The notes beneath the pieces were generated by a model. The model did no database searches. It was not told the origin of the DNA and saw only the letters and a list, made by a program, of their open reading frames with translations. The position numbers were made by a program, and so were the translations under genes. This document shows, one piece after another, positions 22,822 through 34,210 of a DNA stretch of 64,000 nt; the first letter of the stretch is position 1, and the number at the start of each line of letters is the position of its first letter. Origin of the DNA: Rotaria sp. Silwood1 (Eukaryota; Rotifera; Eurotatoria; Philodinida; Philodinidae); contig CAJNOP010000132.1 of NCBI GenBank assembly GCA_905250075.1, positions 155,735 through 219,734 on the forward strand, in the 5' to 3' direction.

Positions 22822-25800
22822 TCATTTGTTAGCTGCTGTAATAGACTGGGTTATTGGTTCTTGAAGGTTTTTTGTCTTTGGCTTGGACGTCCATTTCGCA
22901 TATTTCTTACCCAATGATGTCTTATAAAACTCTCTAGTATAACTAGTTGATGGCAAAACATATAAGACAAATCCAAGTGTTTGTGGAATATAGGAAATTA
23001 AGTAAGTGACAAGAAGGATATGTCTTTGCCAAGTAATCAATTGCACACAAGCTAGACTGAAAGAGAGTATCGTTTGTGGTAAAGCGGATACGATGATAAC
23101 AATTGGTGTCATGTAGAGTTCTTTGTGCACGTTGAACTGTTTTTTCAATACTTCCGCAAAGGTCGTCTTCTTACCAGCTGTCTTTGCTCGACTTCGTGCA
23201 ACTTGTACGACTAAGATGGTGATTGCTATCACTTGGACAAGGAAGGGAATGAGATGATGCAAAAGCGTGTTTACTCGATCATAACTGGCCACAATACTCT
23301 GTCCAAAGTTAGTTACACAAGTTGGGTATAAGATTCCGGCTGATGAACAGTGCCATAAAAGAGAATTTCGTGAGTGTGCATACCAAAAAGAGCAAGAATG
23401 GTGCTAGTACTTATGTAGAGGATAATACGAGGATTTTTGGTAGTGGTACTCATAGGAAACAAGGTCATTAAGAGACGATCAACAGTAATCCAACTTGTCT
23501 GCCAATAAGTCGAACGAGTAACTGTAGATAGAAGATAACTTACGACTTTGCATGACGTGTCAGTCGTCCATCCTAATGTACCCAAAAGCACGTGGAGAAA
23601 CTTGAAAAAAAGAAAGAGGAGAGCACATTGATTGAGGACGGTGAGAACAAAAAGATAGTTTCCAACTCTGTATTTGCGTGGTTCAGGCCGCTTGAAAGTA
23701 AGAAGCGAGCATAGGTTGTTAAGAAGACCAACAATGGACAGAACAAACGTTAGAACGATGTAAATTGCCTGAACACTCATCGACTCCGACATGAGGAGAG
23801 AGTCAAGAGTGAATCCGAAAGCTTGCATGCTGAATTCACACAGACGTCCCTGATGACAGTGTGGGCAGAGGCATGTGAAGTCTCTGGGATTTGTTAGATC
23901 TCCTTTAAAGCATTTTCCACCTGACAAACAAAAATCACAACTATCTATGAACGGATCATATATAAGACATAAGACATGAGTATTATTCTCTTGACAAAGA
24001 CAGAAGTAAGCCGTGTCGTGAAAACACAAGTGATGGCTGTGATTGCGGCAAATATGATGACACCTGAACAGACCGGGTATTCTGGATGCTTCATCTAAAA
24101 CCGGGAAACACGTGGAAATTTCCTTTAAGATTCAAACATTTTACCTTTGGACAAGAGGAGCATAACATTTGGACAGAATCGAGGTGCTACAGTGATATTG
24201 ATAATCGTAACATTTTCTTGAACATAGAGAAGGTAGTAGAGAGGATCTGAAAAGCCTTCGTATATCTTCAGTACACCCAAAAAAGGAGCCTTCTGTCGAC
24301 CATGATTATAATGAATCATACGAGGCAACCCAATGGTCATCTGTTGATGTTGAATAGCTAGTTTCCTTCCTAAAGTTTCATAGTTATAGAACTGAACAAT
24401 ACTAACACTTGCTGCTAAGCTCATATTCGCATCAATCACATCAATTACAATAGCGACTTTTTTATACTGGCATTGATCACCATAGAACTGTGCTGAGCAT
24501 TCACAAATGAATGGTTTGTTGCCACTCGGATCGTACGTTAAATGACAAGTTGAATTCGGACTACATGGATTTGATTGGCACCCTTCATTTCGTATGTGAC
24601 AGCTAGATCCTAAATGACCCAGAGGACATATGCACAATGGATTATTCGAATATTTTATCAGACCACGTTGACCAGGCCGACATATGGAATTTGATAAGCA
24701 ATATGAAGAACACTTTCGTTCATACACTGAGCAGTTTTCGCCGCTGTAGCCAGATCTACAGGAACAGTAAAATTGCCGTTCTTTGTTAAGGATAGGTTTG
24801 CAAATAGAATTTGTGTGACATGGATTTTGAGTGCATGGATTGAGCGTAGAATTTTCAAGCCAAGAAGGAAATTTCAACACAGTCGCAAGACGAAACGCTG
24901 GAAGATAATCAAAGTAGATCGGATACCGAAACGATCCTAGTTCAATTGTATCATTAGTATGGAGTGCATATACGTGAAAGTGCACCGAATATGGATGGTT
25001 ATTGACGACATCTGTGCGGTTCAAATAACGCCATTGTTTGTGCTTTAACATCGTTACTGAACGAGAATAAAGAAGGTAAAAGCGTTGTTTAACATAGTTT
25101 TTTGTTTCTAACATTGGATTAACATAAAAAATATGATGATCGATGTAATTTTCGAAAAAGACTAAGCTTGCGACAATTTCGAATCGAGTTGTAGAAAGTG
25201 CTGGAAATTTGGTGAGATCAAGATGCGTGATTATAGTAAGACGGTCTGAGAAGTATTCACAACGATTACCATAATAGGCAGGTGGACAGAAGCAGCACAT
25301 CGCAGCCTGAGAGTAAATGGCGATGCCTCGATTACATAGAAATGATCGAATATCAGGTACAGTATCTTGGTTTTCTCGATTTTCACGCGTATTAAGTACC
25401 ATATCTTGTGGATGTTTAATTTCTGCTGTCCATACTGACTTATCACGTCGCTGAATTGTAGGAACAAATGATGGAAACGTTGGTAGATTAAATTTGTAAA
25501 TGTCATTCTTTGTTTTTTTAAATCGATATAAGGATCTACTTACGAGACCAGAATATGGAGAACACCAGTATTCATCTTCTCCGTGCAAGCATTGCTTGAT
25601 CCCATCGCACCGAGCATTTTTGGCACATACTCCATTAAGACATACCACATCTTTTGTACCGTAGCATGTTGCATCCTTGCTTTTATACGAGCATAGTAAT
25701 GAATTAGAGCATGTTTGAACAACACAAGCAACATGATATTGAACGCATGAATTGTTGCATCGCAATGTGTAGCCCAACATTCGGCCTCCACAGTCTTCTA

Positions 25801-28376
25801 ATGTATTTTTTTCGTCTACACCGCCATAACAGTCGGCGATTCCGTCGCCAATCTGAGTGAGATTTATGCACGGTCGATATGTATGAATATCGAGAGGGTC
25901 GAGAACATATGCTAGATAACAGGGATACTCTGTTGACAAATTGCACAAATCTGAGAAAGGCATCCTTGACTTGGAATATAGATGGGTGCATCGTTGCTTT
26001 CGTTGATCTAAGCCTAGAAGACGTTCGTTGTGGGAGGACCATTTTTTGATCAAAACTATGGCTTCCTCGTCCGATGCATCACTACAATCCCATTCTCCAT
26101 CACATACCCAACTCAAATCAATGCATTGGCCAGATTGGCATTGGTACTCATGATCTAAGCAAACCCATTCTTGACAGAAATTCCTGTTTTCGTCCATGTG
26201 CAGTTGCTCGTCCCAGACACTATTACAATGACGGTGGTATGGAGTGATCGGTATACCCTGCATGTTTCTATTGATTATATCGACCTCTAATGTTGAATTT
26301 ATATTGGATGAGTTTCCAATATAGTATGTCAGAAAAAGACATCCGCTATCGGCTTTTTGCTGGCAAGTAACCGCACGTATTTCCTGAATACTACCCTTAA
26401 TAAATACATCCTATTGGTTTTCACATTGTGAAGTCTCTAGGCCAATCATCGATATAGGAAAGCAAGTCATTTGTTCAGGTGAACATTGAAAGCGATGCTT
26501 TCGAAGATCGAAACAGTAATTTGTCTGCTTAACGGTTTCAGACTTCTCATCTTTCTCATCCCAACAATTCAAAGATCCATCACCAATACGATACTGCGAG
26601 ATGCACTCACCTGAATATGTACAAACATCGGAAAATGCGTACGAACGATTATTGAAAGTTCGTGTATCATTCCAACAATCAATTGGGTACTGAACAGTCG
26701 ACTCTTTGTCTTTTAATGCAAAAGATGGACCAAGACGACAGAAGAGGGAGTCAATATGCCGGTGGAACACTAGATTGGAATTGTACTCAAGCGATGCAAT
26801 TATTGATACGACGCGGTATCCCCGACACTTGATGCTTCCGCTTATAAGTAACATGTTGGGTGTTGGATCTGTCCACATACGATCCCAAGTGTAATAGTGA
26901 TATAGCCATGGACGAATTATTCCCTTTGATGGATATGGTTTTACAATATTTTCTTGGCAGACGGGTCGCATGACTTTGGTACAATTTGTTCCATTACACG
27001 GACAACTAGATTCCAAACCACCGGATAGGGCACATCGAATAAAGTAAATACATTTCTGATGGTTTGTGAGATGTTGCAGTTTCAAAGACTTATCATCGTA
27101 TTTGCTTGGTCCAAGCCAACAAAGTCCATTAGGCTGGGTCCACAGCTTCATAGGCAAACCGAATGAAGCTTCACACATATGATAGAACTCGCGCATGGTC
27201 AAACAATAAGAAAGATCTGGATGATACGTTTGATACACATGTCGAAAATTAATACGAATACACTGCCCATCACCACACGACCATTGATCGCTACGACATA
27301 GATGTTCATCACATTCGATAAATGTTGGACGAACAGAACAAAAAACATCATACGTACGCTTTTCGTCGCTCCAATCCATACAGTCGGGCACTCCTGCAAT
27401 TATTCAGCATTAGTACGTTCACAAAGTATAGAATTTATTCAGACAAACTATTGAACTCAACTCCGAAATTCCCTACTCTATATCTACAGAAAAAACTGAC
27501 AACGCAGAATTCTAAATAGTGCAATGAATGAGCGGTAATAGGTTCCGTTTTTTACTACTGATAGACATGAATGAAATATTTGATCCTGTTACTTTGAAAT
27601 GATAAACTGCTTGAAAGAAAAACATTTTCCCTGTGTTTGTAGTCAACCGGACTGTTATATCTATTCGATAGATCAAAATTCTTACCGTCAAGCCAGTACT
27701 CTTCATCGATACACATACCATTCACACAACGGTATTCGCCATCTTCACATTCGTTGAATTCCAGCTTCTCACAGTTTTCTTCATCATACCCATCCATACA
27801 ATCTTGCTGACCATCACAGATGTTGCGCCAGTCTAGGCAAAGCATTCCATAATCACAAACTGAAAGCGTTTCATAGCACCAAATGGATCCAAAGTTTTGA
27901 TGACCTGATCGATATTTTTTATGTTCGAGTACAATCATGATAGTCTCATGAAATGAGATCCTGTCGAATGGAAGCTTGTATTCACAGTACTTTCCAAATG
28001 AACCCTCTACCGTGCATTTGCATAAGAACCCGTCCAGCGCATCTATCTCCGATTGATTGTAGAAAACACGGGCATAATCGTCGACTTTCTCAACACTCGA
28101 ACTCCACCAAAGCACTTCCCACGGGCTGATGTTGCGCTTGAGCAGTTCTTTGTATGTCCATTTTTGTCCTCCGGCTTGACATTCAGACCAATCGAATTGA
28201 TGCCTAGAAGAATTACCTGGTCGTCGACAAAACTCCACCGTTTGACCATTGACATAATAAATACAGTCGAAAGCTTCTGTTCCTACACTATTCTCGGTAT
28301 TGTAAAGGAGAATATGGCCAGTATGTGTACCGATGGATGAGACAATGAATAGAATAACACTCAGCATTAACGTCAT
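22822..28376 (-). pseudogene. LDLR-A/EGF/seven-helix receptor pseudogene, two long exons
   Basis: A large membrane receptor of a family common in rotifers; ligand unknown. Exon 1 runs 28376-27686, exon 2 from 27393 (intron 292 bp, GT-AG). The signal peptide is MTLMLSVILFIVSSIG. In order: LDLR-A-like modules (CVNGMCIDEEYWLDG; CGDGQCI; CQSGQCIDLSWVCDGEWDCS; CLNGVCAKNARCDGIKQCL), EGF-like modules (FYCSCRSGYSGENC; CICPLGHLGSSC; FICECSAQFYGDQC; FTCLCPHCHQGRLCEF), then seven hydrophobic helices starting AIYIVLTFVLSIVGLL and ending near GFVLYVLPSTSY, stop at 22822. Lesions: TAG at 26411-26413 where the frame continues QDVFIKG-like sequence (CAG to TAG would explain it); a frameshift between about 24125 and 24100; and another near 23310-23292 (after HQPESYTQ). 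All other reading is intact and GC-richer than the flanks, so inactivation is recent, or the breaks are assembly errors. Confidence 0.85.
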
Positions 28377-28824
28377 TTATGTTTGATCGTTGATCTTGCT
28401 TATGTGGAAATTGACTGATTTGGTACGTTAAAGAGTCGCTGTTGATCTTACATGAAGATATCTTTTTTTGAATATGACGAGTAGATATACAGTTTCCTTC
28501 CATTATTCAATAGAAGATCAAGTAGAAAGCAAAAAAGTCAGCTAGCAAACAATGATAGTCATGTCTTCACTATTAAAGTCAGTATGCTATGCATTGATCA
28601 CGTTCAGAGAATCGTAATGTAAAAAATGGCACGTACGTAAGCTATTCCAAGATTCAGTGTATTTTTCTCTTATTGTTTCAGCCGTCATAGTTCGAACTTC
28701 AGAACTCCAGTATGAACTCTGTGACATTATTAACGCGTATAATAGAAAGAGCGCGAGAATGACTATATGATAGCTGAAGTTCAAACTTTCTCAAGAACTG
28801 TTTGCTTCGAACTGCCACAGGACT

Positions 28825-29175
28825 GGGTGTAGATGTTGGTGAGGGTAGGTATGGGTGTGGTTTGGGTTGGGGTGTGAGTTTGGGGGTTGATCATCGGCTC
28901 AACAACACGCACATATCTATTTAAGGATGTGCGTGGATGTGGATGTGAGTGCCGACAAGAAGAAGAAAAACGCCTAAGGGTGTGGGTGTGTGGGGTGTAA
29001 GTGTAGGTGGGTGTGGGTGGGGGGGTGGGGTGTGGGTGTGGATGGGTGTGGGTGTGGATGTGAGGTGTGGGTATGTGGGGTGTGAGTGTGGGTATGGGTG
29101 TGTGTGGGGTGTGGGTGTGAGTGGACGGGTGTGGGTGTAGCTGTGGGTTTAATGAAGAAGAACTCCCACACCCGC
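28825..29175. repeat. Telomere-like TGTGGG array (G strand)
   Basis: Two blocks: a degenerate one (28825-28890, GGTGTGGTTTGGGTTGGGGTG) and a dense one from AAGGGTGTGGGTGTGTGGGG (28977) to about 29150, closing with a short inverted CTCCCACACCCGCC. Interrupted by non-repeat sequence 28891-28975. No gene is supported inside. Confidence 0.8.
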
Positions 29176-29351
29176 CATGTGACCTGTTAATTTTAGGCAT
29201 CGAAGACACCAACAGTGGAAGTGAACAGGGATTTGTTCTTACAGTTTTTGTAGAGCTTTTCACGGCGCATCTTTAAAAAAATCAACGTTATATTGATTGT
29301 TTATGAGTGAGATATTCTTAAAATACTGTATGTTGCAATCATTATGCCGCA

Positions 29352-29878
29352 CCCAGGGTGTGGGTGGGTGTGGGTGTGGGTGTGTGGGTGTGTGGCTGTG
29401 GGTGGATGTGGGTGTGGGTGGGTGTGGGAGTGTGGGGGTGTGGGTGGGTGTGGGGTGGGTGTGGTGTGGGTGTGGGTGTGTGGGTGTGGTGTGAGTGTGG
29501 GTGTGGGGTGGGTGTGGGTGTGGGTGTGTGGGTGTGGTGTGGGTGTGGGTGTGGGTGTGGGTGTGGGTGTGTGGGTGTGGTGTGGGTGTGGGTGTGTGGG
29601 TGTGAGTGTGAGTGTGTGGATGTGGGTAGGTGTGGGTAGGTGTGGGCGTGGATGTGGGTGTGGATGTGGGTGTGGGTGTGGGTGTGGGTGTGGGTGTATG
29701 GGTGTGGGTGAGGGTGGCTGAGGTGTGGGTATGGATGTTACTTTGTTCTTCCATCCACACCCACACCTGCAGTCACACCCACACCCACACCGACACACCT
29801 AAACCCACACACTCACCCACACCCACATCCACACCCATCCGACACCCCACCCACACCCACACGCACCCTACACATCGC
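29352..29878. repeat. Head-to-head telomere-like array, G strand then C strand
   Basis: About 370 bases of (TGTGGG)n with GTGTGGGTGTGG variants (29357-29730), a 25-base non-repeat spacer (TTACTTTGTTCTTCC), then about 120 bases of (CCCACA)n (29755-29875). Ends: CAGGGTGTGGG (left) and, on the other strand, TAGGGTGCGTG (right). No matching flanking duplication. Open frames here are shadows of the hexamer. Confidence 0.85.
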
Positions 29879-30156
29879 AGTTCCCACCCGCTCTATATCC
29901 ATTTTTTAACCACATACTATTCACATTGACCTCAATAAATCTGGAGGATTGACACTTGCTCAAACACCTTAGAGAACTCATCGGCCAGTAAAAAAGAAAG
30001 AAAAGTTGATAAAAATTGATACTATTTTTTTAGCAGTCCTCAACATACGTCGCTTTTCTTTCTCTTTTTACTTTTTTCATTTCTTTTCTCTCAATTTTTT
30101 TCTTTCTTTTAACGAGCTCGATTTTTGACGTCTACCTCTCTGTTCCATGTTTATTC

Positions 30157-30819
30157 GAGATTCCGGAACTTCGCCAATTTTGACTTTCGCCAATTATTGG
30201 CAAAATTTCACAGAATGTATTGGCGAAAGTTCAATGGATCTTCGCCAATTGGCGACTGTCCAACAGATATACTGGTGAATGTCGACTGAACTTTCACCAA
30301 TTGGCGAATTTCCAAAAGATATACTGACGAATTTCTTAATGCTGCTGCACAAGTAGTAACAGGCATATGATTAACAATAGCTATCTGAAAAACTCGAAAT
30401 CATATCATATATACTAAACTTTTTACCTATGTATTGATATGAACAGATGTTCAATGTGTTATACTTCGTACTTGTTAACATACAAATGATATTAGACTTA
30501 TTTCGAATAAATCTAAAACTACAAATAAAAATTTTGATCATGTCATTTCCAACAATTTTCTTAGCATGTATTTGTTGCTGATCTCTTCGATCAATGCCAC
30601 TATCATTTTTCAATTGCCCAACATCTGAAGGATTTACCGGCGCAAGTCCAGTGGAAATTCGCCAATTGGCTAATCTGAGGACAGTAAACTGGCGAAAGAT
30701 CAATGAACACTCGCCAATTGGCGAATGTCAGGAAGGTACATTGGCGAAAGCACAGTGGACTTTCGCCAATGGCGAAAGTCCAAATTGCGAAAGTCTTATT
30801 CGCGAACTTCCGGTAACCC
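30157..30819. mobile_element. 663-bp hAT-like element, arms of TTCGCCAATTGGCGAA units
   Basis: Perfect 8-bp target duplication GTTTATTC (30149-30156 and 30820-30827). Ends: left GAGATTCCGGAACTTCGCC, right on the other strand GGGTTACCGGAAGTTCGCG. Each arm (30157-30335 and about 30637-30819) is filled with degenerate TTCGCCAATTGGCGAA and GACTTTCGCCAAT units separated by variable spacers; the centre (30340-30630) is AT-rich and unique. No transposase. Lies 0.7 kb upstream of the ART/TPR gene. Confidence 0.85.
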
Positions 30820-31532
30820 GTTTATTCTTCTTTTATTTACCTTAGTTTTTTTCATCTTGGAAAAAATGAGTTTCTATTGCACGCCTTCAACTTGTAATAC
30901 GCAATTGTATGTTGGTAAGTTTTTCTACCAGTTAAAATGATTACGTTTCTTTTTCTCACTTATAAATACATATCATTACTCTTCAGTAATACATCACAAT
31001 TAGAATAAAGTAAGTTCCTTTGGATTCTCAACAAAACTTTAAACAGTAACGAGAATACTTTTGATTATTCACTGCCAACAGCACTCGAGAACTGTTCAAA
31101 CACTAAAGCAATTAACGAAATTCATCAATGCAACCTATAGGAAGTCATCATAGGAAACTTATATAAACTGTTTTAGACTTAAGAAACAGTTAGCAGCTAT
31201 CGTGAACAATGAATCTGCAAGAATGTAAATTACAGATGCACGTGGTGCTCTATTTTTCTTTTACATAGAGTCCGTTCTTCGAGGTTTAATTATCTACTAT
31301 ATTGATCTTAGGAATAACTTGAGGATGCGGCTATGAAATAGCAAGAGACAAAATGAAGGTGAATACAACGTTCTTTTATACAAATGATATTATATTGCTG
31401 AAGTAACTAAGACATGTTTTTTTTGATAATTTTTAGATGAAGAGTCTTTCACGAAGACATTTTTTTGACAAATGATGTCATAATAATACGACAAACTGGT
31501 ATTTAAGGAAGGTTCACAAACAGCAATACTAT
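30820..31532. other. Upstream region of the ART/TPR gene
   Basis: A short open stretch from the ATG at 30867 (MSFYCTPSTCNTQLYV) ends at a GTAAGT donor at about 30916, and could be a non-coding or small leader exon; acceptor-like CTTCAG lies at 30985. I cannot connect it in frame to the gene at 31533. Otherwise AT-rich. Confidence 0.3.
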
Positions 31533-33887
31533 ATGGCGTTGCAGAATACTTGCCTACGTACTTCTGAGAGTTTTATTGTTATTTGGTTGGATCAAAAAGT
31601 CAATGAATATTATGCAGAAGTTCAACACGTTATTGAACAATTACAACGTTTCGTCCGTTCAGCGAAAACAATCGTTCATGCTGAGCACTGTATCGATTAT
31701 CTTACTGATATAAAAAATGAAAAAGCATTTTTGATTTTATCTAATAACTTAGCTGAACAACTTATTCCTCTTATCAAAGATATACCACAACTCTCTTCGA
31801 TATATATATTCTCTAATGACAGTGATAAGAAAAAACAGGAACAGAGTACAAACGATTGTTACAAAGTAAAGGGTATTTTCAATACAAGTGAATCCTTGTG
31901 TATTGATCTCAAAAAAGATATCTGCCAAGCTGACATAAATTTGATGCCAATTAGTGTCGTTTCTATGCCATCTGTTCCTTGTTTGAATCAACTGAATCCG
32001 TCATTTATGTATTCACAACTTCTGAAAGAAATTCTTCTCAAAATGAAATACGATGAAAAATCAAAGGAGCAATTCATAGAACTCTGTCTTATAGAAGAGG
32101 TTGAAAACGAATCATCGCATCGCATAATTGATGAATTCGAACAGAATTACCATTCCTCACGGGCTATCTATTGGTACACTCGAGACTGCTTCATTTATCG
32201 ATTGCTTAATCAAGCACTTCGTGATCAAAATATCGATATTATTAACAAAATGGGCTTTTTCATTCAAGATCTTCACCGGCAAATCGAATGTCTGCACTCA
32301 AACACAGATAATCAAAAACTGTCGAATGTATATCGAGGCCAAGGTATGTTCAATACTGAATTTGAAACTTTGCACAGAAGCACCGGTGGACTCCTTTCAT
32401 TCAACAGTTTCCTTTCAACAACAACTGATGAACGCGTAGCATATGCACGTGCCGATAGCGCTCGAGATGACTCTAAACTTATAGGTGTTCTTTTTCAAAT
32501 AGAGATTGATTCATCTATATCAACAACTCCATATGCATCAGTAGACACAGTCAGTTATTACCATGATTCAGAAAAAGAAATCTTATTTTCGATGCATACT
32601 GTGTTTCGAATTGGTCGGATGGAACAAATCGAGAATCGATTGTGGACAGTAAAGCTAACATTAACAAGGGATACTGATGAAGATTTAAATCGTCTTACCA
32701 ATTATATACGCAAAGAGATTGGTGAACAAATAGTATATGGCCAATTAGCTAATCTGATGCTGAAAATGAGTGAATTAAACAAGGCAGAAGAAAACTATAA
32801 AGCAATACTAGAATCGACATCCACCAACCTTTCATTTAACGATAGTGCATGTCTTCACAACAATATTGGATACGTCCTGACTCAGAAAAACGATTTAAAC
32901 ACTGCTTTCTCATATCTAAAAGAAGGATTAGAAAAACGGCAAAAATATCTTCCACCTAATCATCCAGATCTAGCAGCATCTTACAATAATATGGGGGAGT
33001 TGTATCAGTCAAGAGGCGAATTTTTAGATGCACTGTTTCACCATCAGAAAGCACTCGAAATATGGCAAAAATCTCTTCCATCCAATCATACCAATCTGTC
33101 ATTTTCATATAACAACCTTGGTGAAGTGTACCGGTCTATGGGAAACCTTTCAGCCGCACTCTCTCACCACGAGAAAGCGCTTAAGATACGGCAGGAAAAT
33201 TTGCCACCTACACATCCAGATCTAGCTATGTCACACAATAACATTGGCTTGGTGTATCAATCAAAGGGACAGTATGCAACTGCACTCTCTCATTTGGAGA
33301 AAGCACTTGAAATAATGCAAAAATCTTTGTCATCTAACCATCTCGCTCTAGCTACGTTACTCAACAACATTGGTGAAGTGCATATGTCTATGCATGAATA
33401 TTCATTAGCGCTTTCGAATCATAAAAAGGCACTGGTAATTCAAAAGAAATCTGTTTCACCTAATCATCCCGATATAGCTACGTCATACAAACACATCGGT
33501 ATGGTGCATCATTATATGGGAAAGTATTCAACTGCACTGACAAATTACAAGAAGGCACTCGAAATTTTCCAAAACTCTCTTCCACCTAATCATCCTGATA
33601 TAGCAAGATCACACAGCAACATTGGTATGTTGTATCACTCAGTAGAAGAATATTCACTTGCGCTTTTGCACTACGAGAAGGCTCTCGAAATATATCAAGC
33701 GTCTCTTCCACCAGACAATATAGAGGTTATAGTGCTGCCATTAATGATAGCAGCAGTTCGAGGACAAAAAAATTCCAATCATTGCGAAAAGAGTGCACAA
33801 TTTTTGGTAAAAGCTAGAGGCGTCGGCTCTCGTGGTTGTAATTTGCGTCAACCTCAAACGTTGGTACCCGAAGATGAACTGGATTAG
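31533..33887 (+). CDS. NAD-arginine ADP-ribosyltransferase with C-terminal TPR array, 784 aa
   Basis: A single-exon gene, start MALQNTCLRT at 31533, stop TAG 33885. Residues 1-160 are an N-terminal region of unknown role. Residues about 200-395 form an R-S-E type ART fold: Tyr267-Arg268 (YRGQ), Ser-Thr motif FLSTT at 293-297, and ExE motif with Glu347 and Glu349 (SEKEILF), the set needed for arginine-directed mono-ADP-ribosylation using NAD. Residues about 400-750 hold seven or so 42-residue TPRs of the kinesin light chain type (consensus NHPDLAxSYNNxGExY...ALxHHxKALEI). The TPRs probably bind partner proteins and place the transferase on its target; the target is unknown. No signal peptide or membrane helix, so probably intracellular. 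All catalytic residues are present. ART/TPR fusions are greatly expanded in bdelloids. Catalytic activity is inferred. Flanked by a hAT-like element (5') and a TGTGGG array (3'). Confidence 0.88.
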   Translation: MALQNTCLRTSESFIVIWLDQKVNEYYAEVQHVIEQLQRFVRSAKTIVHAEHCIDYLTDIKNEKAFLILSNNLAEQLIPLIKDIPQLSSIYIFSNDSDKKKQEQSTNDCYKVKGIFNTSESLCIDLKKDICQADINLMPISVVSMPSVPCLNQLNPSFMYSQLLKEILLKMKYDEKSKEQFIELCLIEEVENESSHRIIDEFEQNYHSSRAIYWYTRDCFIYRLLNQALRDQNIDIINKMGFFIQDLHRQIECLHSNTDNQKLSNVYRGQGMFNTEFETLHRSTGGLLSFNSFLSTTTDERVAYARADSARDDSKLIGVLFQIEIDSSISTTPYASVDTVSYYHDSEKEILFSMHTVFRIGRMEQIENRLWTVKLTLTRDTDEDLNRLTNYIRKEIGEQIVYGQLANLMLKMSELNKAEENYKAILESTSTNLSFNDSACLHNNIGYVLTQKNDLNTAFSYLKEGLEKRQKYLPPNHPDLAASYNNMGELYQSRGEFLDALFHHQKALEIWQKSLPSNHTNLSFSYNNLGEVYRSMGNLSAALSHHEKALKIRQENLPPTHPDLAMSHNNIGLVYQSKGQYATALSHLEKALEIMQKSLSSNHLALATLLNNIGEVHMSMHEYSLALSNHKKALVIQKKSVSPNHPDIATSYKHIGMVHHYMGKYSTALTNYKKALEIFQNSLPPNHPDIARSHSNIGMLYHSVEEYSLALLHYEKALEIYQASLPPDNIEVIVLPLMIAAVRGQKNSNHCEKSAQFLVKARGVGSRGCNLRQPQTLVPEDELD

Positions 33888-34000
33888 TTTCCGTCTGAAA
33901 ACTTGGTAATCAATGTTGTATCGAATAGAAGAATCTATTGGTAAATTGTCTCCTCATGCAGTCTGTTATACCATTGATGTTGTTTGTGCCAAAAATCATC

Positions 34001-34024
34001 TTGAAAATGTTTAAACATTTTCAA
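34001..34024. repeat. Perfect 24-bp palindrome
   Basis: A fully self-complementary 24-mer centred on GTTTAAAC, just before a TGTGGG array. Its flanks (AAAATCATC / AATAATTTT) are not further complementary in a clean way. Function unknown. Confidence 0.6.
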
Positions 34025-34037
34025 AATAATTTTGTTG

Positions 34038-34210
34038 TTATGGGTGGGTGTGGGTGTGGGTGTGAGTGGGGTGTGGGTGTGGGTGTGGGGTGTGCGGTGT
34101 GGGTGTGGGGGTGGGGGTGTGGGCGTGTGGGCGTGTGGGGTGTGGGTGCGTGGTGTGGATGTAGGTGTGGATGTAGGTGTGGGTATTTCTTTCAACTACA
34201 CCCACCCTCA
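34038..34210. repeat. Telomere-like TGTGGG array, short inverted end
   Basis: Begins GGGTGGGTGTGGGTGTGG (34040), runs as degenerate G-strand hexamer to about 34187 and closes after TATTTCTTTCAA with CTACACCCACCCTC on the opposite strand. No flanking duplication found. Confidence 0.75.

Noticed and set aside
24125..24147. A 22-base intron explaining the frame change in the receptor at 24.1 kb
   Set aside because: GT...AG bounds exist but 22 bases is far below the 60-300 bases of other introns here, and joining it does not restore the required frame.
28587..28784. 65-codon minus-strand frame with a hydrophobic start
   Set aside because: It begins with TTG, has no ATG before MSQSSYW, no homology I recognise and no splice partner.
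29352..29878. CRISPR array
   Set aside because: The repeats are contiguous hexamers without unique spacers, in an animal genome.
28781..29929. Long frames of PHPHTHT or GCGCGCG type on both strands
   Set aside because: Same cause: hexamer arrays read in every frame.
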